A stretch of DNA of 64,000 nt. It comes from Sipunculus nudus (Eukaryota > Annelida > Sipuncula > Golfingiida > Sipunculidae). Shown in pieces: positions 1 through 11,739 of the stretch. How positions within the stretch are numbered: position 1 is the first letter of the stretch; each line of letters begins with the position of its first letter. The stretch is from positions 11,761,241 to 11,825,240 of the forward strand of contig CM049318.1 of assembly GCA_026874595.1 (NCBI GenBank), written 5' to 3'. Position numbers and translations under genes: made by a program. The notes below the pieces were generated by a model, which saw nothing but the letters and a program-made list of their open reading frames with translations, ran no database searches and was not told the DNA's origin.

Positions 1-1440
1 TTAGTGCAATTTTAAAGACTGATTGGTTGGCTAACTAGTATCTGATCAGTCAATCTGTTTTCACTTGAAGTCAAACAAGTGCAAAATTGTCTTACATGTT
101 TAGTGGCAGTAATATTACGACTCCTTCATTTAGGAAGATTATATATTCATGGTATAAGCACTATTTATGATTGACAGGCTCTACTTTTGATGTATAATTT
201 CTGTTGAATGAGAGATCCTATAATCTGTTGTCCTGTGTGAAAAAAACCTAAATTAAAGCTGTTTATCTTTAAATACAAAACAGGTTCCCTGTAAAACATG
301 AAAACAATAGCCATTAACTATAAACAGACTACAATACCAGCTTTGAGTTTGACAAGTAACTTCTGAAACTGCACATTTTAAACGTTTGTCTGATTTACTT
401 TCTGATAAAAAGCTTTAGCATCACAACTGTCCATGAGGCAAGGATAACGTACACCCTGTCAAAAGAAATTGGTTAAAGGTCAATAAACCATTCAATATTC
501 TCAACAGCTAACAGGCTTTTCCTGCAGTTTTTTTAAGAAATACAGTTTTGGTCATTTTCAAAGCATTAGCTAACATTCCAATAAATAGGATGTTTGATGA
601 ACAAAACCTATAAATTTTCATGATTTTTCTAACAGAAATTTCAGAGGAAAGTACTAAATTAACATTACTGACCCAATTAGAGTAAGTCTGTTTCATAGTT
701 ACCCTTTGCAATATCTCCCTCAGAGAGGTACCCTGTTCCTGAAATAAACTTCCAAAACTAGAAAGTAGTCTGTGATCACATAAACACCTCCACCAGGATC
801 TTAATCAAACTTTGGTGTCTGTTACATTGGAAAAGGTGATTCACAATTCTCAAACTCTATGGTTTGATCACAGGTTGGCTCCACTCACAAGAGAAAAGGC
901 AGCAACTAATACCAGCAAATGGCTCTGGCCGTCAGCCAGGAAAAACTTACTGCCTTATTTCACAATAATAAAATATTCTTTAAAAAATATGATGGTCACC
1001 TGGATTACTTCCAAAATTTAATGCATTAATCTTTGGGCATTAAACCCAGCATCCAACAAATTTCATAAAAATTTGTTAGCATAACTTGATAAGTTGCTAT
1101 TAGACCATGAAATGTTTTTCTGACACAGGTATAGTATTAATCGTTATAAGAACATATCTTTACCCAGGCCATGATTTAAAATATAATAGACATCTCTTAC
1201 TCACAACTAATAAAGACAGATTATTTGTAATAATTAATAATAAAACAGCAGGCAACCATTGGCGAGCTTGTTGGTACACCTTAGACATGTTAAGGCTGTT
1301 GTGTTAGGTTCCAACATGTTATCTATGCAATGTGTTCTCACAATGAGGACGTGATTATTTCTCAAACTATTAAATTTGTGTTCAATCTTTTACTAACCTG
1401 CAGGGGTTGTCTTCTGTTGGTACTGCTCAATCAAGTCTAT
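1..1440. other. AT-rich DNA, no gene recognised
   Basis: No frame reads as protein-like and no repeat end is evident. Around 760-1100 the wording resembles the decayed core of the tandem-core elements seen elsewhere in the window, but there is too little to define an element. Confidence 0.5.
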
Positions 1441-1530
1441 ATCATCATTTACCCAATATGTTTATTGTTTTTCGTGGTTGCTGATATCATCATTTACTTG
1501 ATATATTTATTGTTGTTAGTGGTTGCAAAT
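1441..1530. repeat. 45-bp tandem duplication
   Basis: Two adjacent copies of a 45-bp unit beginning ATCATCATTTAC and containing TTTATTGTT and GTGGTTGC. The copies differ at several positions, so the duplication is not recent. No function is apparent. Confidence 0.6.
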
Positions 1531-3444
1531 ATCAATGTACTGCATTTTATTAATTTTAGTGATACTTCAGTGTACATATTGTAAATACTATTACATCTGA
1601 ATTATAATCAGCACTTTTGTTAACCGTATCATTTCATCCATGGTGGGATGCTATGAGTAATTTTTTATCCCTTTCACACGGCATTTGCAGACTGAATTGA
1701 AAACTGTTAAAAAAATTCAATGGGTAACTCAAAAAGTTTTCAACCAGTCAAACTTAAATATTTGAAAACAGCCCAGAAAGATGCTTCAAAATATTTTACT
1801 GGTTAAACAAAAAAGGTTTGTATGTGAATACCCTAAAACTATTTTGGCACAAACCATATATATTGGATCTTGTACCCAGAAGTCCATATATAACATTACA
1901 ACCCTAACTCCGGGACTTCTATTCTGTCATACATGTCAGACCGCGAACGATGACTGTGGGATACATTCAAAAGCTACAGCTACAAAAATGTAAGCCCCCC
2001 CCCCCCCTCTGAGTTGAGAGTTTTTATTAATGATATTTTGACACATTTAAGGACTAAGCCAGGGAACAAGCATGATGGCTTTTGAATCTGTGTGTTGGGA
2101 AATAACATTTTTTATTTCAATGCTGTACACCATGTTGTTAAAGCCTCGTGCCTATGTGAATGCACTGAACATTTAACCATTTTGATATGCCTGCTCTGTC
2201 CAAAATGTTTTGGCACTATTCTGTGTCACAGTGTGACAGGTGTATTGTATTTGAATGGCTTGAATTTGTTTTCAAAACTTGTAATGTTTGAATATGTAAC
2301 CAAACGTTTGTCAATTACTGACATTTTTTAATCATCTAAAATTCCATCCTTTGGGGGTGAAACAGATTACAAATTTATGACAATGTGCGAGTTACTGGTT
2401 TACAAATTTGAAGTTCCAGCAGTAGTTTGCTTGATATGAAATATTCCTATTAATACTTAATGTGAACTGTCCCACCAGCATGATTCCTGCTGGGTTTTGG
2501 CTATAATTCTCTTTTCCAACAGTTCTGAACAGTGCCCATAGGTCCAAGAGCTGCCCTGGAGCAAACCCAGCACTTTATCCTCACTGATGGCACTTGGCAG
2601 ATCACCGGCAGCATTATGATTCCTACGTTAACATAAGTGATATATCACTATCAGAATATAACAAAGAGTGAAAAATGTTGCCACACTAATTGATCGTTCT
2701 GCTGATATGTTGTATGAGGTCACACTAAAGCCATAATATGTGATGGAGGTCTTGATATGTTAGTATAAGAAATATATAAATAAAATATAAATGGTATTCT
2801 TAAAACTAAAATATATGTGGTATTCTTGATCAGGGCTCATTTAATTGGAACTATACCAAATTTACTTGTCTGATAAGGTTACTGATCTACTGTTGTTTGA
2901 GATGATCTGTTTATAATTTGTTGACTGTGTAAGAGGGGTGGATTGTGACGCAATGCCCAAGATCATTGGAGTCACAAGAGGACAGCTCTGCTGGTTAGGG
3001 ATTGTGGGAAAAAAAATATTGTCCCCACAATGCACTGGGGCATCTAAATACAACAATGGCATATGTATAAATGCTTTGAAGGGCTTAGATGTAGTTCAAT
3101 GAAGCACTTTTGGAACACTTTACAATTGTTTCAAGGCAAATTACATGCAAATGAATGTTATGTAATGTGCACTTAATTACATTTTGATGCAAGTAAAATC
3201 TTGTAAGTGTATATCCTGTGTGAACAGAAGATCTTTTCTTGAATTGTGACAAATCTGATTGTGGAGCTTGAACTTTGAGACTTGTAAGTAGTCCCGAATG
3301 TTCCCACAATTCCTAACTGATAGAGGTTTGTTTTGAGAAGAGAAGTCTGATGGAAAGGCAGGCCTGTAATGTTACAATACTCATGTAAAGTTACAGAATG
3401 TAATGAATCCTGTAAATTCTCTCCTTAGTGACAGTGTATCTATT
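1531..3444. other. AT-rich DNA with a poly-C tract, no gene recognised
   Basis: There is a homopolymer C run near 1996-2007. Near 2500-2522 a pyrimidine stretch ending CCAACAG looks like a splice acceptor, but the frame after it closes after about 20 codons and no donor follows. I see no convincing coding region. Confidence 0.45.
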
Positions 3445-3446
3445 TA

Positions 3447-3858
3447 CTGTGGTTGGCTTCTTATACCAATGTTAAAATTCCTGTGATTTACAGATTTCCA
3501 GTGTTTCACAAGAGGTTCTATTTGTGCGATCTCACTATACAGTATACCACACAGTGGGTTTCCATTAATATATGAATTATCTGATAAGAGCTCAAAGTCT
3601 AAATATTTTTTTAAGGAAACCCACGCACATCAAAAGAGTCAAAATTCTTCACCATAACAGACAATATAAACTCTATATATCATTTATAACACTAAATGTT
3701 CAGTTTGGGATGCTACATGTACAGATAACATACCTATCTATGAAGACTAATGAGAATATCATGGAGCTTCTTATTCCTTAAGGTTTCATTTCTGCGATGT
3801 TTTCCCTTTTGCAAATATAGCATATTTGAATCCCTCACAAACAAAAGGCCAACCCTAG
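3447..3858 (+). mobile_element. Decayed copy of the TCGCGA MITE family
   Basis: The left end (ACTGTGGTTGGCTTC) and right end (CTCACAAACAAAAGGCCAA) match both ends of the two well-preserved copies at 33042-33477 and 33813-34238. TA dinucleotides flank it. Where the younger copies have TCGCGA or TTCGCG, this copy has TGTG, CACA or TGCA forms, as expected from deamination of methylated CpG. The central part no longer aligns by eye. The 10-bp inverted pair GTGGGTTTCC/GGAAACCCAC at about 3556-3625 lies inside. Confidence 0.6.
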
Positions 3859-3860
3859 TA

Positions 3861-4375
3861 TATCTAGACTGTCATGGTAAAACCTACAATGATACTGTGT
3901 AAACTGGTACAGCCTACCACCACCCTGGATATCACTGAATCTGGTTTTGTTTGACCTGTACAGAAAAAGTAATTGGTTGGTTTGTATAAAAGCTACATAT
4001 TGTGAATATATATATCATATCTTAATACTGTTAAATTGAATGATTACTGCAGACTGCTCTTTTAAAATGAAATAGCCATAGATGCATAGGTGTAAACCAA
4101 CAGAACATTACAGCTTGTACATACTCAAAGGGTACTTCACATAACAGCATAAATAAACACAAGCTTTGAGGCGTTTGGTCAAATTGTCAGCACCTATAGA
4201 TATTAAAGAAAATCAACTATAAATGCAAGGTTTGGGCGACTAGAAAAACTGATCACTATAGCTCAGCATTGCTGAAATTCAGTTGGGTTGAGAATTAAAA
4301 TGAGCTGCTTTATATATATTTATGCAATATGCATAGATACTGTTCTACTATAAGATGGGGAAGACAAGCAAGCCT
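3861..4375. other. AT-rich DNA with a relic transposon end
   Basis: Around 4250-4315 the sequence resembles the 3' end of the tandem-core element at 51274-53652 (CTATAGCTCAGCAT followed by a GAAATTCAG half-hairpin and TTGAG). This is a degraded fragment. Nothing else is recognised. Confidence 0.4.
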
Positions 4376-4513
4376 CTATCTCATCCTAGCAAAAAGATCC
4401 ACTTCACCAGAAAAGTCCGTCTCCGGCACAAAATCAATACCAACATGCAGTGATGCTGAACTACGTAGGATGACCTCACTGAAAGCAGCCTCAAAACTAT
4501 ATTTTATTCCAAT
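4376..4513 (-). CDS. Possible coding exon, function unknown
   Basis: Read on the minus strand from 4513, this frame runs 45 codons to a TAG at 4376-4378. Its composition is protein-like rather than AT-random. It contains FEAAFSEVILRSS, then HVGIDFVPETDFSGEV, and ends DLFARMR. A CAG directly before the first codon could be a splice acceptor, though its pyrimidine tract is weak. If real it would be a terminal exon of a minus-strand gene whose other exons lie at higher coordinates or outside the window. I do not recognise the family. It could also be an old transposon fragment or chance. Confidence 0.25.
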   Translation of the reverse strand: MGIKYSFEAAFSEVILRSSASLHVGIDFVPETDFSGEVDLFARMR

Positions 4514-5547
4514 CTGCCTTTGAGCATGTAATCAATTATGTGAGGAGAGCCCCAGTGACTTTGAATCCATCATGGCCGCTTAATCAATCATACAGGGTGG
4601 CGTGGATGTTAATATCACTAGAATTGGTAATCAGTATGCGTGGCCAGTAAGATCCCACCCACAGGTTAATTAGCATATGATATATATGATTTATACACTG
4701 AATAATCAGCAGACCATCATGTGTCTCAGCCACAGCATGTTGTCAACAATTCTGACCTCGAAATGCTACAGATAATGAACATCTGTCCTGATAATTAAAT
4801 AATACATGGAATATGGTAGACAAGATGAAATGAGAGAAAAGATCTGAAAAATCACATTGTGGTAGGGAAATTGTCAAGACAGCTTTTAACCCTTTTTTGC
4901 TCATGATGGCCACTCTGAGAACAATATGGGCAAACTCTCTGTGGTCACTGCTTTATTATTTTAAAGATATAATGAAAATGAGAGAGACATTGCCTGTCAT
5001 GTAAATATAAAGTGTCAGTACGTCCCAAATTAAAAATTAATCTGAAAAAAGGTGAAGCTGATAAGATGCTGAAATTCTGAAAAAAATGACCTTTTTAAGA
5101 GTTTAAACTGTTATATGTATGCCAGTGATAATTCTGGTAAATGTTTGGAAAGAAAATATCAAGACTTCCATTCTGCCCACTTTGGTAATTTTCTTTAAAT
5201 GCATTATAACATTTGAACATGTTACTCCTGTAATTCCACCAATTAAAACCTACAAGTAATATTGTAATTATATGCTTATTTCAGCAAATCAAGCATTTGT
5301 CAGAAGCTGCTGTGGCCTGGATTAATATTTATGATCAAATTCGCATAATATATTCATATATGCTGATGTAATCAATCATCAAAAGCATTAAAATATCTTG
5401 TCTTCCTTATATTCTTCTTGCTTCTCTTTACTCTGCATTGTCTATGTTTATGATCACATATTATACTACCAGACTTCTGATGTTAGTGATCACATCCTTA
5501 ACATCCCAGTCAGCCGAGTCAGACACTGATGGGTGACCATGAGACTA
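4514..5547. other. AT-rich DNA, no gene recognised
   Basis: No convincing coding frame, repeat boundary or RNA gene was seen here. Confidence 0.45.
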
Positions 5548-6110
5548 TAGTCCGTCCCAGTTCCCGTGTCCGCATGTTTTTTCGCGATAATTATTTTAAG
5601 AATATTCTTAAAAAATGCCTTTTGTCCTGAAGTAGAAAAACAGATGTTCCGCCAATTTTGTGTAAAGTATTTATTTATCATGAAAAACGTATTTACTTTG
5701 CGACTCTTTTGCGTTCATTTTTGTGGATGGCTTCTTCCCAGTACTGCTAGACCATACATTCCTCCATGTTACACTTTCCATGTCTATGGTATTTGTTAGA
5801 CAACAGTGACGTCACAAAGACGTCACAGTGATCGGTTGCGCGTCACCTTTAATTGACTGACGTCATAAGTTTAACTGGCTTGTTTATTATCAGTTCTCAG
5901 GCAAGGAATAAGTTGTAAACGCTGTAACTTGTTTTGTCATATTTTGGATTATTCGTCTCATACAAAATTAAAGCAAGGGAGGTAGCTTTTTGTGGAGGTA
6001 GTCGGCGTAATAGCTCCTGCAACCTTGGGCCAAGAAAGGTTTACACTGCTTTACTTGTATAAAAAAATTATCCCAGAAAAACATGCGGACACGGGTACTG
6101 GGACGGACTA
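5548..6110. mobile_element. MITE with ~35-bp TIRs and TA target duplication
   Basis: The ends are inverted repeats starting TAGTCCGTCCCAG and continuing CCCGTGTCCGCATGTTTTT, with one mismatch in about 35 bp. TA is present immediately outside both ends (5546-5547 and 6111-6112), as for Tc1/mariner-type insertions. The element is 563 bp and has no transposase, so it is non-autonomous. It carries a cluster of cAMP-response elements at 5807-5865. Confidence 0.75.
5807..5865. promoter_or_regulatory. Cluster of cAMP-response elements
   Basis: There are two perfect TGACGTCA palindromes (5807-5814 and 5858-5865) with a GACGTCAC half-type site between them (5819-5826) and a GCGTCACC near 5840. TGACGTCA is the consensus for CREB/ATF bZIP factors. 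The cluster lies inside a MITE, so any activity would be carried by the transposon. No gene start is evident nearby. Confidence 0.45.
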
Positions 6111-7512
6111 TATATTTTGGAAATTTACTCATATGGGATAACAGGCAAGTCGATGGTTGTTAGCTTACTCCCATGCTTTGGATTTTCCCCACTTAAAAAA
6201 TACAATGTAAAGTGTCATTCTAGTTGCTTGTCACTAATCTGGAAAAATAGATCTGGTAATAGCTGTGTGATGTAAGCATTTAACTTTTTTCAAATATGTG
6301 ATATTTAATTATACATATAAATGTGTTATTAACTGAAAAGTATTTTGCAGCAATAATGATTTAAACATCAAAACCACATACTTTCAGAAACGTCAAATGT
6401 AAAATGTCAGATTTCATTATTACACACAGTGAATACATTTGTTTAGGCAAATACAAAGAGTTACATGTGGACTGAAGAAATTATACAAGAAGCTTTTATC
6501 GCAGTTCACATGTACTGATTGGATTTTACCAGATCATTGATGCAAAATAAACCCAATGGTGGAACTGAAACAGAAACAAATCCTTGTTAGTAAACTGAAG
6601 CAGTGTACACAATCAGGTCACTATTTTTCATATAAAAGGATTGTTTTAAGGTCTCAGAAGAACAAGCCAACAGTGGTTACATCAAATATTTTTCACCGTT
6701 TATGATGCTTACATTCACTATGACCTGTTTGTATGATGCAGGAATGCTTTGTTGTTAAACTTTATAAACTATATGCTCATAAATATTTAAATGACTTGAC
6801 CTATTCACCTTTGACTTATTGATGTTTATTCATTCAGTCTTACTTGATGTGTATACCTCATTTAAAATTAATATATGCAATAAAATTTGTGCATTATAAT
6901 CAACTTGTGTTGCTTTAATTTCTTTGTACTGAGCTCAAGGAATATGCAGTTAAGACACAGCATGCAGATCATCTGGTAAAACTTTGCATAAAAGGTCATG
7001 ACCCTATTCAATATGCGTGTCCTGAGATCATGTTTTCCAGTTACATACAGCAATTCTTTTAAAGTTAAGGTGGACAGTGTAATTTGTGCCTGTGCCAGAG
7101 TGGGGCAAAAAGCAAGATGGCAGGTGGAAGTTCTCACTTATGTGCTTATACTGGGATTTTCTTACAAAAATAAAGCTGTAAATCAAGACTTCAACATGCC
7201 ACAATGAGCTGGGGGGTGGGGGTGGGGGGACTTTTGGTGATATCTGGGCACTAATTTGATCAGTTAGAAATGGTTATGAATTTGTTTAAACAGTTGACAG
7301 GCAGAACATGATTTCCTTTATCTCTAGCAATATGAACGTACCTTACAACTGATTACTAAAACAGTCTTGCAATACACAGATTATAAGGTTTCCTATGAGA
7401 TGTTGAGATACAGTGCTTATATAATTGCTTACTAGTTCTTATTATTGATTATTATTGCTTACTAGTTGAACTGTTCTTATCATTGTTTTTTATTGCTTAC
7501 ATTGCTAGAACT
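6111..7512. other. AT-rich DNA, no gene recognised
   Basis: A G-rich run lies at about 7209-7230. Frames at 6868-7207 are open by chance, with no domain signature. No repeat boundary was recognised. Confidence 0.45.
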
Positions 7513-9112
7513 AGAATACATGTAGTCAACAAGCGACTTTGTGTATCCGCCGAAACCAGAGTGGGACTGGTGAATTGAGGCATGGATTGAGTGGAAAGGG
7601 GTTATAGAGAGAGGTGTGTTGCATATTAGCATGGGCGTCTGCAGCCGAAATGTGTATGTAGGTGGTGCCACCTGGCACAAAATCCAGAAAGTTATCCAAG
7701 TTTTATACAACTGCAAAATTTTAGGCAGATAAGTCAAACCACACGCCGAGATATGAGTAATTTTATCCCGAGGCAGACAAACACATGGATATTGTGCAAA
7801 AATATTTGCAGGTGGCGCCACCAGTTTTGCTTATGATAAAGAGCTATGTGAGATTTATAGACTAGCAAATTTCAGGAGGATATCTCTAGGGCTGAAACAG
7901 GTACAAAATATTGGATTAGAGTACCCAATAGGCATTACCCGACTCGGACTCAAGTACTCGTTACCATGGCAACTCTGTGAAGATAAAACGAACATCTGTT
8001 TACCGATGCAAATTATGCATAAATTTGACTTAGTGACGGTTTAACTTTATCGCAACCAAGGAATAGATATATGTCATAACAAGACCTCGGTTAATTTGAC
8101 TAGCATATGTTTAGAGCCCTACGCCAGGCTACAACAATGGATAAATAATCCTACAGACTGTCCTAAAATTTGCAGTAATATAGATATATGCATGTACATA
8201 CAAGAGTACTCGAGTCCAAATTTTGGACTCGAGTACTCGGTAAGTATTACCCGGACTCGAGTACTCGAGTACTCCTTTCAGCCCTAAATATGTCAAACTA
8301 GTCCTGAGATATAAGCCTGGACGTCTGCAGCCAGAACATGGAAGTAGGTGGAGCCACCTGCCTGAAAATCGAGAAAGCTATCCAAGATGTATATACATGC
8401 AAAATTTTAGGCAGATAAGTCAAACCACTGCCGAGATGTGAGTGATTATGTCCGATGGCAGACAAACTGACGAACGCTATGCAAAAATGGTTGCAGGTGG
8501 CGCCACCAGTTTTGTGTATGAGAAAGAACTATGTGAGATCTATACACAATTACACATGCAAAATTTCAGGAGGATACGTCAAACCAGTCCTGAGATATAA
8601 GCCTGGATGTATGCAGCCTGAACGTGAATGTATGTGGCGCCACCTGTCATAAAATCAAAAAAGCTATCCAGGATTAAAACACATGCAAAATTTCAGGTGG
8701 ATAAGTCCATTCACTGCAGAGATATGAGTAATTATGTCCCACGGCAGACAAACAGACAGACACTGCACAAAAATGGTTGCAAGTGGCACCACCACTTTTT
8801 ATGTATGTTATAAAGCTATCCAAGGGCTACATTTGTGCAAAATTTTTTTCCTGATTGGTCAAACAAGTCCAAAGATATGTGGGTTAATGTGTCAAAACAG
8901 ATGCACAGATGGACGCAATGGAGAGGGGAAATGTCAGAGGTCAACGCAAAACATTATGGCACCAGTTCACATGTGACCCAATAATCGTGCAAAGTTTAGG
9001 AAAAATCTGTCCAGTGGTCTCGGAGTTCTATTCCAGAAACGAATGCAGCGGCGGCGGAACCCGGTCAAAAGCACAGTATCCGCAAAACTTTGTTTTGGCG
9101 GATACAATAAGA
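7513..9112 (+). mobile_element. Tandem-core (Helentron/HINE-like) element, GGTGGCGCCACC family
   Basis: The 5' region holds a small palindrome (TAGTCAACAAGCGACT) followed by GTATCCGCCGAAAC. The 3' region ends in a hairpin whose outer arm, GGCGGATAC, is the reverse complement of that 5' motif, giving a subterminal inverted repeat. Between them are diverged units carrying the GGTGGCGCCACC box at alternating ~150- and ~136-bp spacing (7656, 7811, 8347, 8496, 8633, 8785). Units share phrases such as GAGATATGAG and GCAAAATTT. A 400-bp hAT-like MITE interrupts it at 7887. No transposase is encoded. The Helentron assignment is by architecture only. Confidence 0.55.
7887..8286. mobile_element. hAT-like MITE nested in a tandem-core element
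   Basis: Inverted ends TAGGGCTGAAA and TTTCAGCCCTA bound a 400-bp insertion. The 8 bp before it (GATATCTC, 7879-7886) and after it (AATATGTC, 8287-8294) agree at 6 of 8 positions, and a sister repeat unit without the insertion has GATACGTC at this point. That fits an 8-bp hAT target duplication with one change in each copy. Near the 3' end is a 14-bp stem hairpin built from GAGTACTCGAGTCC and its complement (about 8204-8238). No transposase is present. Confidence 0.7.
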
Positions 9113-10950
9113 TGTTAAGTACTGTATATCAATGGGCCAAACTTTTGATTTGGTTCCTGAGGCATGATGCCAACCATGGGTAGAAGCACCTACTTCAGAA
9201 TGGACTCTTAATGGGATATTGAAATAATTTCTCCATCTCCAGTCAATGATTTTTGCATAATCCTGAATGCTTACTCCACAGTGTATGTGACTCTCTTATT
9301 AGAATAACTGTATTCAGTGATAAAATTTTAACAAGAAGTGACAGGATCTTCAGTTTACATCAGATACCAGTGTAAAATGCAGTGAGGCTCGCATGTTTGA
9401 TACTTATTGTTAAATTATTTCCAATCTTGGATATCAAAAGACTTTCAAGGGGTTGATGCAGTAAATTTAAAGTGTCTACAGCCACATTAATTGGCAAATG
9501 ATAGTTCTTTCAGCAGTATAACTAATCAAGTGTATTACATGTTGTGTTTCATAGCCCTTTCTGATTAAAGTTATCACAAGAGAGATGCCCGTACATTTTA
9601 CTGGTGAGAGAGGTGTCCCTAAGTTGGAATGCAGAACATGTACATTTCAAAAGTGTTAATTTCACTTTAAATAGTTAATATGGTAGTTCGATGTATGCTG
9701 GCAGGTTCACTGCATTATGTCCAGTGGCCCTCACATTTTTAACATATCCAGACTGGGAAACAGTTGTGTTTTGTATGATGTGGCATCAAATAATAGACAC
9801 ACAAGTGCAGCATGACCAAACAATGTTCAGAGACAACTGTCAATATTTATGTTACACAAGTGTCTGAAGAAAATACTTCCCATTTAGGCATAAAATTTAT
9901 GCTGTTTGCTGCCCTGTTAGATTTTATACCTACATTTTTATACTTAGATTTTATGTCATTAGACAGGTACATATCTTGCCTACTTTACTAGAGAGTATGG
10001 AACTCCAGACTCGCATATCCTACTAAATTCTTCACTCAAGGAGCAACAACCTTCATGTACCTGTTTCAATGAACTGTTTAAACAATTTAATGCCAACTTA
10101 GTGCAGTCAAAGGCCTTTAAACAGGCATAAATAAAGCACCCTGCTCAATTAGCACTCTGATCAAAATGTTTTGGGAATGTCCTTAGTGCAATCACAAACA
10201 GGACTCTTTAATTTATGTCTTTCATCAGTATACACGGTTTCACTATGTTGTGTAATTTACTGTTGGACATAAGTTACTTTCCATTTCTGCATAAATGAAA
10301 TCAAAGGTGAAATATGCAATATTTGCTAAATTTAACACAATGATATGTTAGATATCAGGCCTATCTATGTCATTATCATTGCATGCTTTTCAAAACCAGC
10401 TCTTTTTTTCTGAGGAATGGGTTTTGTATCAGATTAATAATAACACTAAAATGTCATTATCTGAATGTAATTATAAATCAGTGTATTTGAGGAGAAGATT
10501 TAATATAGGGTTGTGCCCTGTTTTCAAATCCTCTTGCTATTTTGCAATAAATATTGTTTGAACCAAATCAGCATAAAATATGGAAAAAACTTATCAATAT
10601 GGAGTAAACTGCTATTCTAAAATTGTATTAAGTTATAATTAACTTGAACATCTTCAGCTATCAGATGAATGTCAGATGAGGTATGCACTGCCTGGGGTGT
10701 ATTGTTCATCAGATGTGTGCTGCCATCTATTGACTGGAAAGAGTACTGATAAAGCTGACTGAACTGCCATGTACCCTTTTTAATGTGTTTTCAGGAATGA
10801 GCTCATCAATAGCAGTTCCATGATTTTCTATTCTAGGTGTAATGCATGCACCTTATCTATCCACAGAATGTGATGCCTTAACTTGTTTATAGTTAAATAC
10901 AGTGACTTTTACTGATTATTTTTTTTTCCTCTCTTTAAGCCTTTAAACTC
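9113..10950. other. AT-rich DNA, no gene recognised
   Basis: Nothing coding or repetitive could be defined. Stretches such as CTGCCATCTATTGAC near 10720 are only weakly CTCF-like. Confidence 0.45.
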
Positions 10951-10955
10951 CAATA

Positions 10956-11020
10956 CCGCCTAGGCGGGCGCACGGTTTGTCACAGGCCTAGAATTCAAAG
11001 GCGCCCGCCAGGGCGCGCTA
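10956..11020. other. GC-rich patch with CCGCCTAGGCGG palindrome
   Basis: A perfect 12-bp palindrome CCGCCTAGGCGG (10956-10967) is followed by GGCGCCCGCC and GGGCGCGC. The core CGCCTAGGCG is the same as the iterated core of the foldback element arms at 14818-15110 and 18260-18559, but no flanking similarity was seen. Confidence 0.4.
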
Positions 11021-11739
11021 AAGCCCATTTCACATACCCGTATTTGGGGCAAGTTTTGGGGGTGAAATATCTATTGTCATCCATCATATTTGTACTTAAA
11101 TGAAAGAGCAGAACATCAAGAGTTGTTCTAACATGTGACCAAGATCCAAACTGGCGCAGACGCAGACTTGTTGGAAAAAAATAAAAATGATTGACTTTCA
11201 CTCACGTGGCCTTGTTACGTGGGCCCTGGTAACATGTCGCCTGCGAGAGTAAATCAGACACTTTCGCTAAATTCATCAGAAATCGGTAAATCACTAAATG
11301 TTGGCTATCAATTCCAGTGAGAAAACCAAGTGCAATGTGTTTACAGAGTTAACTTCCGTTAAATATTTCCAAGATCATATATTATCCCTTTTTTTATTGG
11401 TTTAACTTGTGACCAATGATCGCCGTCTGACTGACTGACGCGTTTGACAGACACCACGCATGTGATCTGAGTGACCTCCTAATTGTGTCATGTAATGGCA
11501 CTGGAAAACCATGTTTTACCGATATCATATAATAAGATGAGTATTTATTTTAAATATTAACATATTTTCATAAATAAAAATCGAAGATACTGTCATATAT
11601 CATGTCGTATATATATGTGATGTCTGATTGTTTACTAGTGATCATTTCTGTGCCAAACATTCTATGTACAATCGTTATCGGGCACAATCGGCCGTGCACA
11701 AGAACTGTCAATCATTCTAAGACACTTTATGAATTGAAA

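Noticed and set aside
2500-2640. Strong-looking splice acceptor (CTCTTTTCCAACAG) with a short frame after it
   Set aside because: The frame closes in about 20 codons and there is no donor or homology.
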